Below are positions 42,702-54,259 of a DNA stretch of 64,000 nucleotides, one piece after another. The notes below the pieces were generated by a model that ran no database searches, was not told where the DNA came from, and was given only the letters and a program-made list of their open reading frames with translations. The translations under genes and the position numbers were made by a program. Source of the DNA: Thermochromatium tepidum ATCC 43061 (GTDB lineage Bacteria > Pseudomonadota > Gammaproteobacteria > Chromatiales > Chromatiaceae). How positions within the stretch are numbered: the first letter of the stretch is position 1; every line of letters begins with the position of its first letter. Location: NCBI RefSeq assembly GCF_009664085.1, contig NZ_CP039268.1, forward strand, positions 1,411,501 through 1,475,500. Reading direction: 5' to 3'.

Positions 42702-44101
42702 AGCGTCCTCACATCGACGAAGTGACCGGTCACGGCAGCGGCGGCGGCCATCGCCGGACTGACCAAATGGGTCCGCCCGCCCGGGCCCTGGCGACCCTCA
42801 AAGTTGCGGTTGGAGGTCGAGGCGCAGCGCTCACCCGGCTCTAGCCGATCGGCGTTCATCGCCAGACACATGGAACAGCCCGGCTCGCGCCACTCGAAAC
42901 CAGCGGAGACGAAGATCCGATCCAGCCCCTCGGCCTCGGCCTGTTCCTTGACCAGACCCGAGCCGGGGACGACCAGCGCCTGTTTGATCGAGGCGGCGAC
43001 CTTGCGCCCCTTGACGACCTCGGCCGCGGCGCGCAGGTCCTCGATGCGCGAGTTGGTGCAGGAGCCGATGAAGACCTTATCCAGACGGATCGCGCTGATC
43101 GGTGTGCCAGCGGTTAGGCCCATGTACTCGAGGGCACGCCGCATCCCAGCGGCCCGGACCGGATCGGGTTCAGCGTCTGGATCCGGCACCTGCTCGTCGA
43201 TCGCGACCACCATCTCAGGTGAGGTGCCCCAGGTGACTTGGGGTTTGATGCTGGCGGCGTCGAGATGGAGCACGCGATCGAACGCGGCGCCCGGATCACT
43301 GACCAGGGTGCGCCAGTGGGCCGCAGCGCGCTCGAAGAGCTCACCCTGGGGGGCGAACGGACGCCCGCGCAGATAGTCGATGGTCTTCTCGTCGACACCG
43401 ATCAGACCCGCGCGCGCACCGGCCTCGATCGCCATGTTGCAGACCGTCATGCGGCCTTCCATCGACAGGTCGCGGATGGCCTCGCCGCCAAACTCGATCA
43501 CATAGCCGGTCCCACCGGCGGTACCGATCTGGCCGATGATGGCGAGGATGAGGTCCTTGGCAGTGACGCCTGCACCGAGTCGGCCTTCGACCTGGATCAG
43601 CATCGACTTGGACTTGCGCTGGATCAGGGTCTGGGTAGCCAGGACGTGCTCGACCTCGGAGGTACCGATCCCAAAGGCCAGGGCCCCGAAGGCGCCGTGG
43701 GTGGCGGTGTGCGAATCACCGCAGACGATGGTGGTTCCCGGCAGGGTGAAGCCCTGTTCGGGACCCATGACATGGACGATCCCTTGGCGACTGTCATCCA
43801 TCCCCAGTTCGGTGATCCCGAATTCCCGACAGTTGGCATCGAGCGTTTCGACCTGGAGCCGCGAGATCGGATCGGCGATGCCAGAGGCGCGATCCGTGGT
43901 GGGGACATTGTGATCCGGGACGGCCAGGTTGGCACTCGGGCGCCAAGGACGCCGCCCGGCCAGACGCAGCCCTTCGAACGCCTGGGGTGAGGTGACCTCG
44001 TGGATCAGCTGGCGATCGATGTAGAGCAATGCCGTACCCGTCTCATCGACACGGACGACATGGGAATCCCAGAGTTTGTCGTAGAGGATCTTGGCGACCA
44101 T
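42698..44101 (-). CDS. leuC: 3-isopropylmalate dehydratase large subunit
   Basis: LeuC carries the [4Fe-4S] cluster of isopropylmalate isomerase. The 467-residue protein has [20 protein letters not shown] and the three cluster cysteines in [13 protein letters not shown] and [11 protein letters not shown]. It is first of the leuC-leuD-methylase-leuB unit. A promoter should lie in 44102-44157 or further upstream; no clear site was found. Confidence 0.97.
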   Translation of the reverse strand: MVAKILYDKLWDSHVVRVDETGTALLYIDRQLIHEVTSPQAFEGLRLAGRRPWRPSANLAVPDHNVPTTDRASGIADPISRLQVETLDANCREFGITELGMDDSRQGIVHVMGPEQGFTLPGTTIVCGDSHTATHGAFGALAFGIGTSEVEHVLATQTLIQRKSKSMLIQVEGRLGAGVTAKDLILAIIGQIGTAGGTGYVIEFGGEAIRDLSMEGRMTVCNMAIEAGARAGLIGVDEKTIDYLRGRPFAPQGELFERAAAHWRTLVSDPGAAFDRVLHLDAASIKPQVTWGTSPEMVVAIDEQVPDPDAEPDPVRAAGMRRALEYMGLTAGTPISAIRLDKVFIGSCTNSRIEDLRAAAEVVKGRKVAASIKQALVVPGSGLVKEQAEAEGLDRIFVSAGFEWREPGCSMCLAMNADRLEPGERCASTSNRNFEGRQGPGGRTHLVSPAMAAAAAVTGHFVDVRTL

Positions 44102-44157
44102 GACCTGATCTTGAGCTCAAAGTAAATAGGCTAGGTTAGCGATAGTGTTTGGCAAAC

Positions 44158-44637
44158 TCAAGCCAATGGTGTAGACCGGGTGATGAGGCGGCGCAGACGG
44201 GCGCGGTTGTAGCGCTGCACCAGGATGAAGGGCAGGTTGACCAGACCGCCATAGACGACCATGAACAGGCCCATCCACGCGGGCGTCCAGAGAAAAAAGG
44301 TCAACGCCAGCGCCCAGGTCAGCCAGTGTCCGAACTCGGCGCGGCTGGTCTCGCGTGCGAAGCGGTCGAGATACTCGGGATCCACTGAGGCAAGCCGACG
44401 CTTGGGGAAACCATCGCGCAGCAGTCCCCCGGCCTCGGGCAGACGATCCTTCCAGGCCCGGATTCCCAATCGCTCATAACAGCGTCCAGACTCTTCCCAG
44501 CCATAGCTGGCGCCGATGATCGGCCAGCGGGTCAGCCAGTCCAAGGGGAGGCGCTGCGCGATATAGCCCGCGATCAGGTGAAAACTGGCCCAGAGCGCGG
44601 CGCACAGTGCAATGACGCCCAGGATATCTAGATTCAT
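44158..44637 (-). CDS. Membrane protein of the CrtO-like acyltransferase family
   Basis: The 159-residue protein starts MNLDILGVIALCAALWASFH. It has one N-terminal membrane helix, then a cytoplasmic-looking stretch with YERLGIRAWKDRLPEAG and FARETSRAEFGHWLTW, and two C-terminal helices. This pattern (GI-x-x-WKD-x-LP and a RAE-x-x-HW segment) is that of glycosyl-4,4'-diaponeurosporenoate acyltransferase-like proteins, first known from staphyloxanthin synthesis. The substrate here is unknown, and no carotenoid genes are adjacent. I prefer the start at 44637 over one 33 codons upstream, because the upstream part has no helix or similarity. Confidence 0.65.
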   Translation of the reverse strand: MNLDILGVIALCAALWASFHLIAGYIAQRLPLDWLTRWPIIGASYGWEESGRCYERLGIRAWKDRLPEAGGLLRDGFPKRRLASVDPEYLDRFARETSRAEFGHWLTWALALTFFLWTPAWMGLFMVVYGGLVNLPFILVQRYNRARLRRLITRSTPLA

Positions 44638-44792
44638 GCGCTCAGGCCCGCGCCACCTCAGCGCGTAGTCGCGACAGTAGAGGCGCTGGACAGCCCTCAA
44701 ACTCGGTAACGAGTCGTTGGGAAACCTCGCGGGCAAGGAACAACAGATAGCTCCGGCGCGGCGCGGGATTAAACGAAACGCAACAACTCGTT

Positions 44793-45100
44793 CTATTTAA
44801 GCAAGTCATCGAACACCGCTGGCGTCCCAGAAACCCTATCCTCCTGGCTGATGACTTTAGAAAACCATTCAGGAGAAGGCACTAATACATTAGTGAGGTC
44901 ACGTGGCTCGAACTTATTCAAGTTGTTTCCATATTTCCGCACTTCTCTTGACAGGATCCGCTGACCAGCAGGCAAACAGAAGTACAGAAAAAGATGATCG
45001 ATGAATCATGCCCCTAAAGGATTGGGATAAAAACAGTGAAAATGGGAGACCAGTCGGCTCAACGGTCGCAATCCGTTCAAAGTCATTGGCACGGCGTTTA
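44793..45100 (-). pseudogene. C-terminal remnant of an N6-adenine DNA methyltransferase
   Basis: The minus frame reads FIDHLFLYFCLPAGQRILSR, then EVRKYGNNLNKFEPRDLTNV and LVPSPEW. This is the ending usual in type II/IIG-like adenine methyltransferases (K-x-E-P-x-D-L-x-N). An in-frame TGA at 45006-45008 interrupts it. Before that stop, SRLVSHFHCFYPNPLG may still be part of the same protein. The catalytic NPPY and SAM motifs are missing, so this is a dead 3' fragment. The stretch is clearly less GC-rich than its surroundings, consistent with transfer. Confidence 0.6.
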
Positions 45101-45129
45101 TAGTCTGAACGGTTATAGAGGATTTTGGT

Positions 45130-45792
45130 TTATAACCCTGCGCGCAAGGCTTCTGTCAGCCGTAACAATTCTTTCGCCTCCCGTTCCCAGGTTTCCGTTC
45201 TATTGAGCGAAAGCCTTTCGATCAAAATGACCGAATCCATCACTCTTAGGATCAGGTTCCCACACGACTGGAGTAGATCGAGAAACCCTTCCTTAAAGGA
45301 AGGCAGCGGGTCGCCGCGCTTGACATAGAGCTCGCAGCCTCTGCCAGCTTGACCTGCCCCCGACTCGATCCTTTGTAGCGCAGAGGAGGAAAGGGATAGA
45401 GCGAAACTCTTTCGGATGAGATTACCACCTGCCCCCTGGAGCCCTGGGAGGCAAAGCATGACCCAGATTCCGGTGTCATCCGTTTTGTTTTGGATGAGCG
45501 CCGCGACGAGATGGTTGTTAGCGCCATCCGAATCGGCCAGCCAACAGATGATGCAACCGTCCTTTGGTCTTTTGTAGGTCTGCTCGATGAAGGCCGTAGT
45601 GCCTGTCAGACGGTAGGCGTCTTTGATCGCTTTGAGGATGGGATCTGCCGAATCAAGGAGTGTGAATCCCTGGGATGTCATGACTGTATTGAGCGGAAGC
45701 GCAATCGCTGGATTCGGCGTTCTCTTCGAAAACAGCGCGATCAAGACGAAAACGAGAAGAGCGACCAGCATACCGATGATCCCTTCAATCAT
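45130..45792 (-). CDS. Membrane-anchored protein of unknown function
   Basis: I do not recognise this 220-residue protein. It has one N-terminal membrane helix (MIEGIIGMLVALLVFVLIAL, then FSKR), so the remainder is probably cytoplasmic by the positive-inside rule. The soluble part contains six cysteines, including CIIC near residue 80. It has a mixed alpha/beta-looking middle (TGIWVMLCLPGLQGAGGN) and a helical charged tail (ETWEREAKELLRLTEALRA). Codon use is less GC-biased than in neighbours. It shares an AT-richer islet with the methyltransferase remnant; whether it is still expressed is uncertain. Confidence 0.6.
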   Translation of the reverse strand: MIEGIIGMLVALLVFVLIALFSKRTPNPAIALPLNTVMTSQGFTLLDSADPILKAIKDAYRLTGTTAFIEQTYKRPKDGCIICWLADSDGANNHLVAALIQNKTDDTGIWVMLCLPGLQGAGGNLIRKSFALSLSSSALQRIESGAGQAGRGCELYVKRGDPLPSFKEGFLDLLQSCGNLILRVMDSVILIERLSLNRTETWEREAKELLRLTEALRAGL

Positions 45793-45909
45793 GGATATCC
45801 CCCTGATCTACTGTGAGTCAAACCCACTGCGCTCGGTTTAGGCCGTATTGCTGAATTTACCCAAGATCGCTCGTCTCGATTCCGGCTGGCCTCGAGCCGG
45901 CATCGCCAC

Positions 45910-47849
<1,940 letters not shown>

Positions 47850-47877
47850 CTTACTGGGACGCGATCTTCGGAAAGGT

Positions 47878-48546
47878 TCAAGCGTCGGATGCCAGGGCCT
47901 GACGACAGGGCAAGGTGCGGCTCAGGACGCAGTCCGAACAGCGCGGCCGACTCCGACAGACCTGCTTGGCATGTTCGACGAGGAGCGCATGGTACTCCTT
48001 GTAGCGCGGCACGTCAGGTCCGAGCGCGCGCTCGAAGGCGGCGCGGATCGTTTCGTAGCCTTCATCGCCGCGCAGCAGCCCCAGCCGGGAGAAGATCCGG
48101 CGCGTATAGGCATCGACCACGAACACCGGGCGTTCGAAGGCATAGAGCAGGATATCGTCGGCCGTCTCGGGGCCGATGCCCTTGACCGCGAGCAACCGCG
48201 CGCGCAGCGTCTCGGTGTCGAGCGCGTTCAGCCCATCCCAGCCGCCCGCGGCGCGATAGAAGGTACAGAAGGCGATCAGACGGCGCGCCTTGACATTAAA
48301 GTAGCCGGACGGTCGTATCGTCTCGGCCAGTTCGATCGGATCCAGCGCGAGGATGGCCTCGGCCTCCAGGCGGCAGTGCGCCCTGAGACGCGTGATGGCG
48401 CGCTCGACGTTCGACCAGGCGGTGTTTTGGGTCAGCACCGCCCCGATCATGACCTCGAATGGGGTCTCGGCGGGCCACCAGTGTCGAGGGCCGTGACAGA
48501 CCAACAAGTGGTCATGGATGGCGCGTACCCGTTTTGGCTCAAACAT
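47878..48546 (-). CDS. Endonuclease III-like DNA glycosylase (MagIII-type)
   Basis: The 222-residue HhH-GPD protein has the helix-hairpin-helix LLAVKGIGPETADDILLY and the catalytic aspartate in FVVDAYTRRIFSRLG. A C-terminal cysteine cluster C-x5-C-x2-C-x7-C (CRSRPRCSDC...C) probably holds a [4Fe-4S]. In EndoIII the HhH loop ends GRKTAN with the Schiff-base lysine; here it is GPETAD. The enzyme is therefore probably monofunctional, like 3-methyladenine glycosylase MagIII of Helicobacter. I start at 48546 (MFEPKRVRAI); 11 further codons upstream would overlap the end of the glgC-like gene. Confidence 0.8.
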   Translation of the reverse strand: MFEPKRVRAIHDHLLVCHGPRHWWPAETPFEVMIGAVLTQNTAWSNVERAITRLRAHCRLEAEAILALDPIELAETIRPSGYFNVKARRLIAFCTFYRAAGGWDGLNALDTETLRARLLAVKGIGPETADDILLYAFERPVFVVDAYTRRIFSRLGLLRGDEGYETIRAAFERALGPDVPRYKEYHALLVEHAKQVCRSRPRCSDCVLSRTLPCRQALASDA

Positions 48547-48572
48547 GCACTTCTTCGCGGGTGTCGAAGGCC

Positions 48573-49805
48573 TCACCAAGACGCCAATCCACTCGATGAT
48601 CCGTCCTCACCGGTGACCACGACAATGCCCTCGGGCGAGACCTCGAAGCGTTCGCGATCACGCCGGGGATCGAAGCCGATCCGATCGCCGGGTGCAATCT
48701 TGACGTCTTTCTCGACGATACAGTGGCGCAGATGGGCGCCGGCGCCGACACTTACCCCCTGAAACAGAATGGACGCCTCGATGATGGCCCCGTCCTCGAC
48801 CCGCACCTGGGGAAACAGGATCGAGTGATTGACCCCGCCGCCGCTGATGACGGTGCCAGCCGCCAGCATCGAGTTGACGAAAACGCCCTCGGTACCGCTC
48901 TGCGGACCTGGAACTGTACGCGCCGGCGGATACTGGCCCTGATAGGTATGGATGATCCAATCGGGTTGATAGAGATCGAGCGGCGGGTCGGCGCGCAGGA
49001 GCGCCATGTTGGCCTGATAGTAGGCGTCGACCGAAGCCAGATCGCACCAGTAGCGGTCCGGCGTCACCCGACCGCGCGTCTGACCGAAGCGATAGGCGCG
49101 CACCGGATGCTTAGCAAGCCGAGGTGCGATGAGGTCGAGCGCCAGGTCAGTGTCGGGCGAGATGCCGCGTTCGTACTCGGCCAGGGCCTCGAGCAAGAGG
49201 GACTTGTCGAACAGATAGACCCCCATGGTCTCTAGCCGTTCGCCCTCGGCGTTCCCTACACCGTCCGAAGGCGGCAGGAATGCACGGATCCGCTCGTCGG
49301 CCTCAAGCACGACCCCAGCCTGACGTCCGGTGCCCGGAGCCGACACGGTGCGCGTAGCGACCGTGATCGCCGCGCCTGTCTCGCGATGGGCGCGCACCAG
49401 TTCGGCATAGTCCATGCGGTAGATAGCGTCACCATGTAGGATCAGCACCTGACGGGCGCGATTGCGCTCGATGAGATAGCGGTTCTGGCGAATGGCGTCG
49501 CAGGGTCCGCCGTACCAGTCCTGCCCTTCGCGCATCTGGGGCGGAACCGGGGTGATGAATTCGCCGAGCTCGGGATTGAAGATCGACCAGCCGTCGCGCA
49601 GATGTTTGTGGAGCGAGTGGCTCTTGTACTGCGTCAGCACCAGGACCTGACGCAGACCCGAATGCAGACAGTTGGCAAGCACGAAGTCGATGATACGGTA
49701 TTTGCCGCCGAATGGGACGGCAGCCTTGGTGCGCTGGCGGGTCAGGGCCTCGAGCCCAAGCCCGCGTTCCTGGGCCAGGATGAGAGTCAGGGTGTCGGAG
49801 GGCAT
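48573..49805 (-). CDS. GlgC-like ADP-glucose pyrophosphorylase homologue, degenerate active site
   Basis: The 410-residue protein is plainly homologous to glucose-1-phosphate adenylyltransferase, with KAAVPFGGKYRIIDFVLANC and LHSGLRQVLVLTQYKSHSLH. It also has VLILHGDAIYRMDY, TMGVYLFDK and a C-terminal beta-helix (SILFPQVRVEDGAIIEASIL). Two catalytic elements are altered. The GG-x-G-[ST]-RL loop is AQERGLGLEAL (residues 11-21), so the essential arginine is gone. The FVEKP segment with the sugar-phosphate-binding lysine is FLPPS. GTADA is GPCDA. It may be a regulatory or dead paralogue rather than an active GlgC; no other glycogen genes are in view. Confidence 0.85.
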   Translation of the reverse strand: MPSDTLTLILAQERGLGLEALTRQRTKAAVPFGGKYRIIDFVLANCLHSGLRQVLVLTQYKSHSLHKHLRDGWSIFNPELGEFITPVPPQMREGQDWYGGPCDAIRQNRYLIERNRARQVLILHGDAIYRMDYAELVRAHRETGAAITVATRTVSAPGTGRQAGVVLEADERIRAFLPPSDGVGNAEGERLETMGVYLFDKSLLLEALAEYERGISPDTDLALDLIAPRLAKHPVRAYRFGQTRGRVTPDRYWCDLASVDAYYQANMALLRADPPLDLYQPDWIIHTYQGQYPPARTVPGPQSGTEGVFVNSMLAAGTVISGGGVNHSILFPQVRVEDGAIIEASILFQGVSVGAGAHLRHCIVEKDVKIAPGDRIGFDPRRDRERFEVSPEGIVVVTGEDGSSSGLASW

Positions 49806-49949
49806 GATGACAGAGCGAATTGGTCACGGTGAATGAGAAGGCGGTCGACACAGGGTCGGATACCTGGTCGATGCCCGCAATAGTGCATCGTCCCCGGTGG
49901 ACTCAAAACCGCGCGCGGTCGATCTGGATAGGCCGGCGTAGGTGGGCAG

Positions 49950-51395
49950 TCAGGCCCCATCGCTTCTGCGCCCTCCGATGGCGTCGATGATGCGGCTCGT
50001 CGAGCGTCCAGGCACCAAGTCGAGCACCCGCACCTCGCCGCCGCGCGCCAGCACCGCCTCGGCGCCCGCGATCTGCCCGGGCCGATAGTCGCCACCCTTG
50101 ACCAGCACGTCTGGCCCAACGGCACGGATCAGTGCCTCGGGCGTGTCTTCACTGAACGGACAGACCCAGTCGACCGAGGCCAGTCCAGCCAAGACCGCCA
50201 TGCGCTGCTCGACGCCATTGATCGGACGACCCTCACCTTTGAGCCGACGTACCGAGTCGTCATCGTTGACAGCGACGATGAGTCGGTCTCCCAAGCGCTT
50301 GGCCTGCTGGAGATAGGCGACGTGCCCATCGTGCAGGATATCGAAGCAGCCGTTGGTCATGACCAGGCGCTCGCCGGCAGCGCGCGCTGCCCTGGCCGCC
50401 GCGATCAGGGCCGCGCGATCCAGAATCGCGCCCCGCTCGCCCCCGCGATACGCGCGCATAAGCTCGGACGCGCTGACCCCAGCGGTCCCCAGCTTGCCAA
50501 CCACCAGACCGGCGGCACAATTGGCCAGGGCACAGGCCGTGGTCAGGTCGGTCCCGGCCGCCAGCGCGCCGGCCAGGGTCGCGATCACGGTATCGCCCGC
50601 CCCCGTGACATCGAAGACCTCGCGCGCCCGGGTCGGCAGGTGCAGGGCCGGGGCACCTGCGCGCACTAGCCGCATCCCCTGCTCGCCAAGTGTCACCAGC
50701 AGTGCCTCCAGTCCCAGCTCGGCGCGCAGACGCTCGGCGCGTTCGATGAGCACGGCGTCATCTGGGCACTGGTCGACGACCTCTTCCAGCTCGGCACGGT
50801 TCGGGGTTAGCAGGGTCGCGCCCCGGTAGCGGCTGAAATCGCGGCCCTTGGGATCGATCAGGACCGGCTTGCCCTTGGCGCGGGCCATCCGGATGAGCCG
50901 TTGTGGATCGGCGAGCGTGCCCTTGGCATAGTCCGAGAGCACCAGGAGATCGACCTCGGCCAGCGCAGGCGCAACCAGTCCCGGCAGCGGATCCGGACCC
51001 TGCGGTGCCAGCGAGCGTTCGAAATCCAGCCGGATGAGCTGCTGATGGTGACTGAGCACGCGCAGCTTGGTGATGGTTGGCACCCCGGCGCGGCGCTCGA
51101 AACGGGTGACGATCCCCTGTTCGCTCAGACGCCTGTGGAGGATCTCCGCGGCCTCGTCGTCGCCGGTCACGCCGGCCAGGGTCACACGCGCACCGAGCAT
51201 GGCCAGATTGAGCGCGACATTGGCGGCGCCGCCGGGTCGATCCTCGATGCCCTCGACCTGGACCACGGGCACCGGCGCCTCGGGTGAGATCCGGCGTGTA
51301 ACCCCTGTCCAGTAGCGGTCGAGCATCAGGTCGCCGGCCACCAGCACGCGGGCGCGCGCGAAATCGGGGAAGGTCGATGGAGTGATCACGATCAA
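49950..51395 (-). CDS. hldE: Bifunctional heptose 7-phosphate kinase / heptose 1-phosphate adenylyltransferase
   Basis: HldE makes ADP-heptose for the LPS inner core. The 481-residue protein has an N-terminal PfkB-type kinase domain (about 1-320) with [14 protein letters not shown] and [16 protein letters not shown]. The C-terminal nucleotidyltransferase domain (about 340-481) has [19 protein letters not shown] and DVLVKGGDY. It completes the LPS theme with lpxK, msbA and kdsB at the other end of the window. It ends 33 bases downstream of the polysaccharide deacetylase gene on the same strand. Confidence 0.96.
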   Translation of the reverse strand: MIVITPSTFPDFARARVLVAGDLMLDRYWTGVTRRISPEAPVPVVQVEGIEDRPGGAANVALNLAMLGARVTLAGVTGDDEAAEILHRRLSEQGIVTRFERRAGVPTITKLRVLSHHQQLIRLDFERSLAPQGPDPLPGLVAPALAEVDLLVLSDYAKGTLADPQRLIRMARAKGKPVLIDPKGRDFSRYRGATLLTPNRAELEEVVDQCPDDAVLIERAERLRAELGLEALLVTLGEQGMRLVRAGAPALHLPTRAREVFDVTGAGDTVIATLAGALAAGTDLTTACALANCAAGLVVGKLGTAGVSASELMRAYRGGERGAILDRAALIAAARAARAAGERLVMTNGCFDILHDGHVAYLQQAKRLGDRLIVAVNDDDSVRRLKGEGRPINGVEQRMAVLAGLASVDWVCPFSEDTPEALIRAVGPDVLVKGGDYRPGQIAGAEAVLARGGEVRVLDLVPGRSTSRIIDAIGGRRSDGA

Positions 51396-51427
51396 GGCCG
51401 GGCGGCGGAAAGGGTCAGATGGGCAGT

Positions 51428-52222
51428 CTAGCTAGAAGCGGGCGCTTTGGCCAGACGTCGGCGCCACTCGACCAGCTCGGGTTTGGGCGCGTGCTTGATG
51501 GCGAGCTTCCACCAATAGCCGAGCAGGTTGTCGCCAAAGGAGATCGCCTTGCGCGGCAGCACCAATGGGTGATCCTCCGGACCAGCCGCACCACGCAGAC
51601 AGGTCGTTGCGCTCACATAGCCGGCCTCCTCGGCCAGCTGCACCGTCGTGCGGTCGAAGCTGCCGAAGGGATAGCAGAGATGCCGGACGGGTGCGCCCAG
51701 GATGTCTTCGAGTGCGCTGCGGCTGTCGACGAGCTGACGACGCTGGGCCTCGGGATCGAGCGTGGCGAGCCTGAGATGATCGACGCTGTGCGAGCCGATC
51801 GCGATGAGTCCGGTCGCGTGCAGGGCGCGCAGACGTGCGGCAGTCATCAGGGTCGGGATCGGACGCCCCGGATCCTTGGCAAACCAGTCGGCGCGCTGTC
51901 CGAGCCAGGCACTGATGGCATAGACGGTCGCCGGAAAGCCATGCCGCTCCAGCACAGGCCAGGCATACTCGGCGAAGTTGTCATAGGCATCATCGAAGGT
52001 CAGGATCACAGCACGCACCGGCAGCGGACGTTCGCCGCGCAGACCGGCCAGGCCCTCATCGAGGCTCAACACCCGATAGCCGAGATGGGCGAGCAAGGCC
52101 ATCTGAGCAGCGAAGCGCCGATGATCGCAATAGTTGGCACGATGGGTGCGCATCGGCGCAAACACACCGACCTGGTGATACATCAAAATCGAAAGCCGTG
52201 CAGACTGCGTATTCAAGCGCAT
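51428..52222 (-). CDS. Polysaccharide deacetylase family protein
   Basis: The 264-residue protein has the NodB-homology motifs: the metal- and base-carrying [11 protein letters not shown], the histidine pair in [12 protein letters not shown], and [18 protein letters not shown] stands at the N-terminus, as in many cell-surface or LPS-locus deacetylases. No signal peptide is seen, so it may act in the cytoplasm. The neighbouring hldE suggests an LPS or surface-glycan role. The reading frame stays open much further upstream, antisense to mnmA, but similarity starts at this ATG. Confidence 0.85.
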   Translation of the reverse strand: MRLNTQSARLSILMYHQVGVFAPMRTHRANYCDHRRFAAQMALLAHLGYRVLSLDEGLAGLRGERPLPVRAVILTFDDAYDNFAEYAWPVLERHGFPATVYAISAWLGQRADWFAKDPGRPIPTLMTAARLRALHATGLIAIGSHSVDHLRLATLDPEAQRRQLVDSRSALEDILGAPVRHLCYPFGSFDRTTVQLAEEAGYVSATTCLRGAAGPEDHPLVLPRKAISFGDNLLGYWWKLAIKHAPKPELVEWRRRLAKAPASS

Positions 52223-52276
52223 CTCCGTTATAACCGATCGACCGAAGCCGTCTTCAATCTCAATCATCGCCTCAGC

Positions 52277-53398
52277 ATGGTGCCGATGTCTCCCAACACC
52301 CAGCTCGCCTCTACCAAGCGCGTCATCGTCGGTCTCTCCGGCGGTGTCGATTCGGCCATCGCGGCGCATCGACTGCTCGAGCAGGGCTATGAGGTCGAGG
52401 CGCTGTTCATGAAAAACTGGGAGGAGGACGACGCCGAGGGCCGCTGCGCCGCCGCCGCGGACCTGGCCGATGCGCGCGCTGTGGCCGAGCAGCTCGGGAT
52501 CCGGCTGCATACGGTCAACTTCTCGTCCGAGTACTGGGATCGGGTCTTTGAGTATTTTTTGCGCGAGTACCGGGCCCTGCGCACGCCCAACCCGGATGTG
52601 CTCTGCAACGCTGAGATCAAGTTCAGCGTCTTTCTCGACTATGCGCTCGGTCTGGGCGCCGCGGCGATCGCGACCGGGCACTATGCTCGGATCAGCGCCG
52701 AGGCGACCGGCTATCACCTGCATCGCGCGGTCGATGAGGACAAGGATCAGACCTATTTCCTGCATCGGCTGGATCAGGGACAACTCGCACGCGCACTGTT
52801 TCCGCTCGCCGATCTCACCAAGGACGAGGTCCGCGCCCTGGCCCACCGACTTGGGCTGGCCAATGCCGCCAAGAAGGACAGCACCGGCATCTGCTTCATC
52901 GGTGAGCGAAGGTTCAGCGACTTTCTTGCGCGCTATCTGCCGCGCGAACCTGGTCCGATCGAAACGCCCGAGGGCCTGCGACTCGGTGAGCATCGCGGGC
53001 TGGCCTATTACACGATCGGCCAGCGTCAGGGGTTGGGGATCGGCGGGGTCAGTCAGGGGCGCGCGGCGCCCTGGTATGTGGCCGTCAAGGACAGCGCCAA
53101 CAACCGGCTGATCGTGGTCCAGGACAGCCGACATCCGCTCTTGATGTCGAGTGGACTGGAGGCGCTCCAGCCCCATTGGATCAGCGGTCGGGCGCCCGAG
53201 GCGCCCTTTCGCTGTCTGGCGCGCCTGCGTCATCGTCAGCCGTTGCAGGCCTGTGAGCTGGTCGCGATCGGGCCAAAGGGGTGTCAAGTGCGCTTCGACG
53301 AACCACAGCGCGCGGTGACGCCTGGGCAATCCATTGTCTTCTATCAGGGAAGCGAGTGTCTGGGCGGGGCCATCATCGAGCGTGGTTTGGCGTCTTGA
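52277..53398 (+). CDS. mnmA: tRNA-specific 2-thiouridylase
   Basis: MnmA thiolates U34 of tRNA-Glu, -Gln and -Lys with sulfur relayed by IscS/TusA/TusBCD-E. The 373-residue protein has the PP-loop VIVGLSGGVDSAIAAHRLLE, the catalytic cysteines in NPDVLCNAEIKF and STGICFIGERRF, and ATGHYARI. I start at 52277; an ATG at 52286 is equally possible. An open frame upstream to 51419 is an artefact antisense to the deacetylase gene. It is divergent from that gene and followed by hflD, as in E. coli. Confidence 0.97.
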   Translation: MVPMSPNTQLASTKRVIVGLSGGVDSAIAAHRLLEQGYEVEALFMKNWEEDDAEGRCAAAADLADARAVAEQLGIRLHTVNFSSEYWDRVFEYFLREYRALRTPNPDVLCNAEIKFSVFLDYALGLGAAAIATGHYARISAEATGYHLHRAVDEDKDQTYFLHRLDQGQLARALFPLADLTKDEVRALAHRLGLANAAKKDSTGICFIGERRFSDFLARYLPREPGPIETPEGLRLGEHRGLAYYTIGQRQGLGIGGVSQGRAAPWYVAVKDSANNRLIVVQDSRHPLLMSSGLEALQPHWISGRAPEAPFRCLARLRHRQPLQACELVAIGPKGCQVRFDEPQRAVTPGQSIVFYQGSECLGGAIIERGLAS

Positions 53399-53461
53399 GC
53401 CTCGAATGCGTTATAAGATGGCCTCATCAGCCAAAACGCACCGCGATCGAGAGCCCTGTCC

Positions 53462-54085
53462 ATGCCTCACACCGACCTTGAGCGCACCCTCGCCCTCGCC
53501 GGCCTCTATCAGGCCGTCTACTGTGTCATCCACATCGCCCGCCAGGGGGCGGTCGATGCCGAGTTTATGGAACCCTGCGTCTATAGCCTGTTCCAGGTCG
53601 ATGCCGAGAGCGTCGAGTCGGTCTTCGGCGAACCGGGCGCCCTGGCCAAGGGCGCGCGTCAGCTCGTTGCCCAGTTGACCGGGCAACCCGAGCGCGACCT
53701 CGAGATGACGCGCTATGCGATCCAGGTCATCAAGCTCGAACGCGAGCTGGCCAAGCGGCTCGATCTGCTCGATATCATCGCCAAGGGTATCCGCCAGGCC
53801 GAGGCCAAACGCGCCCATTTCGACCTGCTCCATCCTAGTCTGCTGGCCCATTTCGCCAACCTCTACAGCCGGACGCTCAGCCAGCTGCAACCGCGTATCC
53901 TGATCCACGGCGACCCGCACTATCTACGCGATCCCGACAATCAAAACCGTCTGCGCGCCCTGTTGCTGGCGGCGGTACGCGCGGCTCGGTTGTGGCGTCA
54001 GGTCGGCGGATCGCGTTGGCAGCTGCTGTTTCGCAACCGACCGATCCTGCAGGAGACACAGCTGTATCTCGCTCGGTATGACTGA
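53462..54085 (+). CDS. hflD: High-frequency lysogenization protein HflD homologue
   Basis: The 207-residue mostly helical protein matches HflD, a membrane-associated factor named for its effect on lambda CII. Its housekeeping role is unclear. Visible signatures are LALAGLYQAVYCVIHIARQG near the start, FEPCVYSLF-like MEPCVYSLFQVDAES, and IHGDPHYLRDPDNQNRLRAL. The gene order mnmA-hflD is as in enterobacteria, but purB, the usual third gene, has moved to 26 kb. Confidence 0.93.
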   Translation: MPHTDLERTLALAGLYQAVYCVIHIARQGAVDAEFMEPCVYSLFQVDAESVESVFGEPGALAKGARQLVAQLTGQPERDLEMTRYAIQVIKLERELAKRLDLLDIIAKGIRQAEAKRAHFDLLHPSLLAHFANLYSRTLSQLQPRILIHGDPHYLRDPDNQNRLRALLLAAVRAARLWRQVGGSRWQLLFRNRPILQETQLYLARYD

Positions 54086-54259
54086 GCGGCGGTCGGCCCG
54101 ATCCGAGCGGTCAAGCCACTCTCGGACACCGCACTCTGGAGACGACCGGCATTCGCGGTGCGCGTCTTCGTTGCAGTGCAGCATGTGGAATATCCGACTG
54201 CCGAACGCTAGAATCGGCCCTTCAGAATAACGCCCCGATCCATGCCACCGGAGCCCTCG

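Noticed and set aside
44976-45129. Frame reading on from the stop of the 220-residue unknown gene (KILYNRSDYKRRAND...)
   Set aside because: It has no start codon and no recognised similarity. The other frame aligns better with the methyltransferase tail, so I treat this as non-coding.
51419-52276. Plus-strand open frame ahead of mnmA, adding 286 residues
   Set aside because: It is antisense to the deacetylase gene. MnmA homologues begin at about 52277-52286 and have about 370 residues.
52223-53329. Long minus-strand extension of the polysaccharide deacetylase frame (to 633 residues)
   Set aside because: The upstream part is antisense to mnmA and shows no similarity; deacetylase homology begins at the ATG at 52222.
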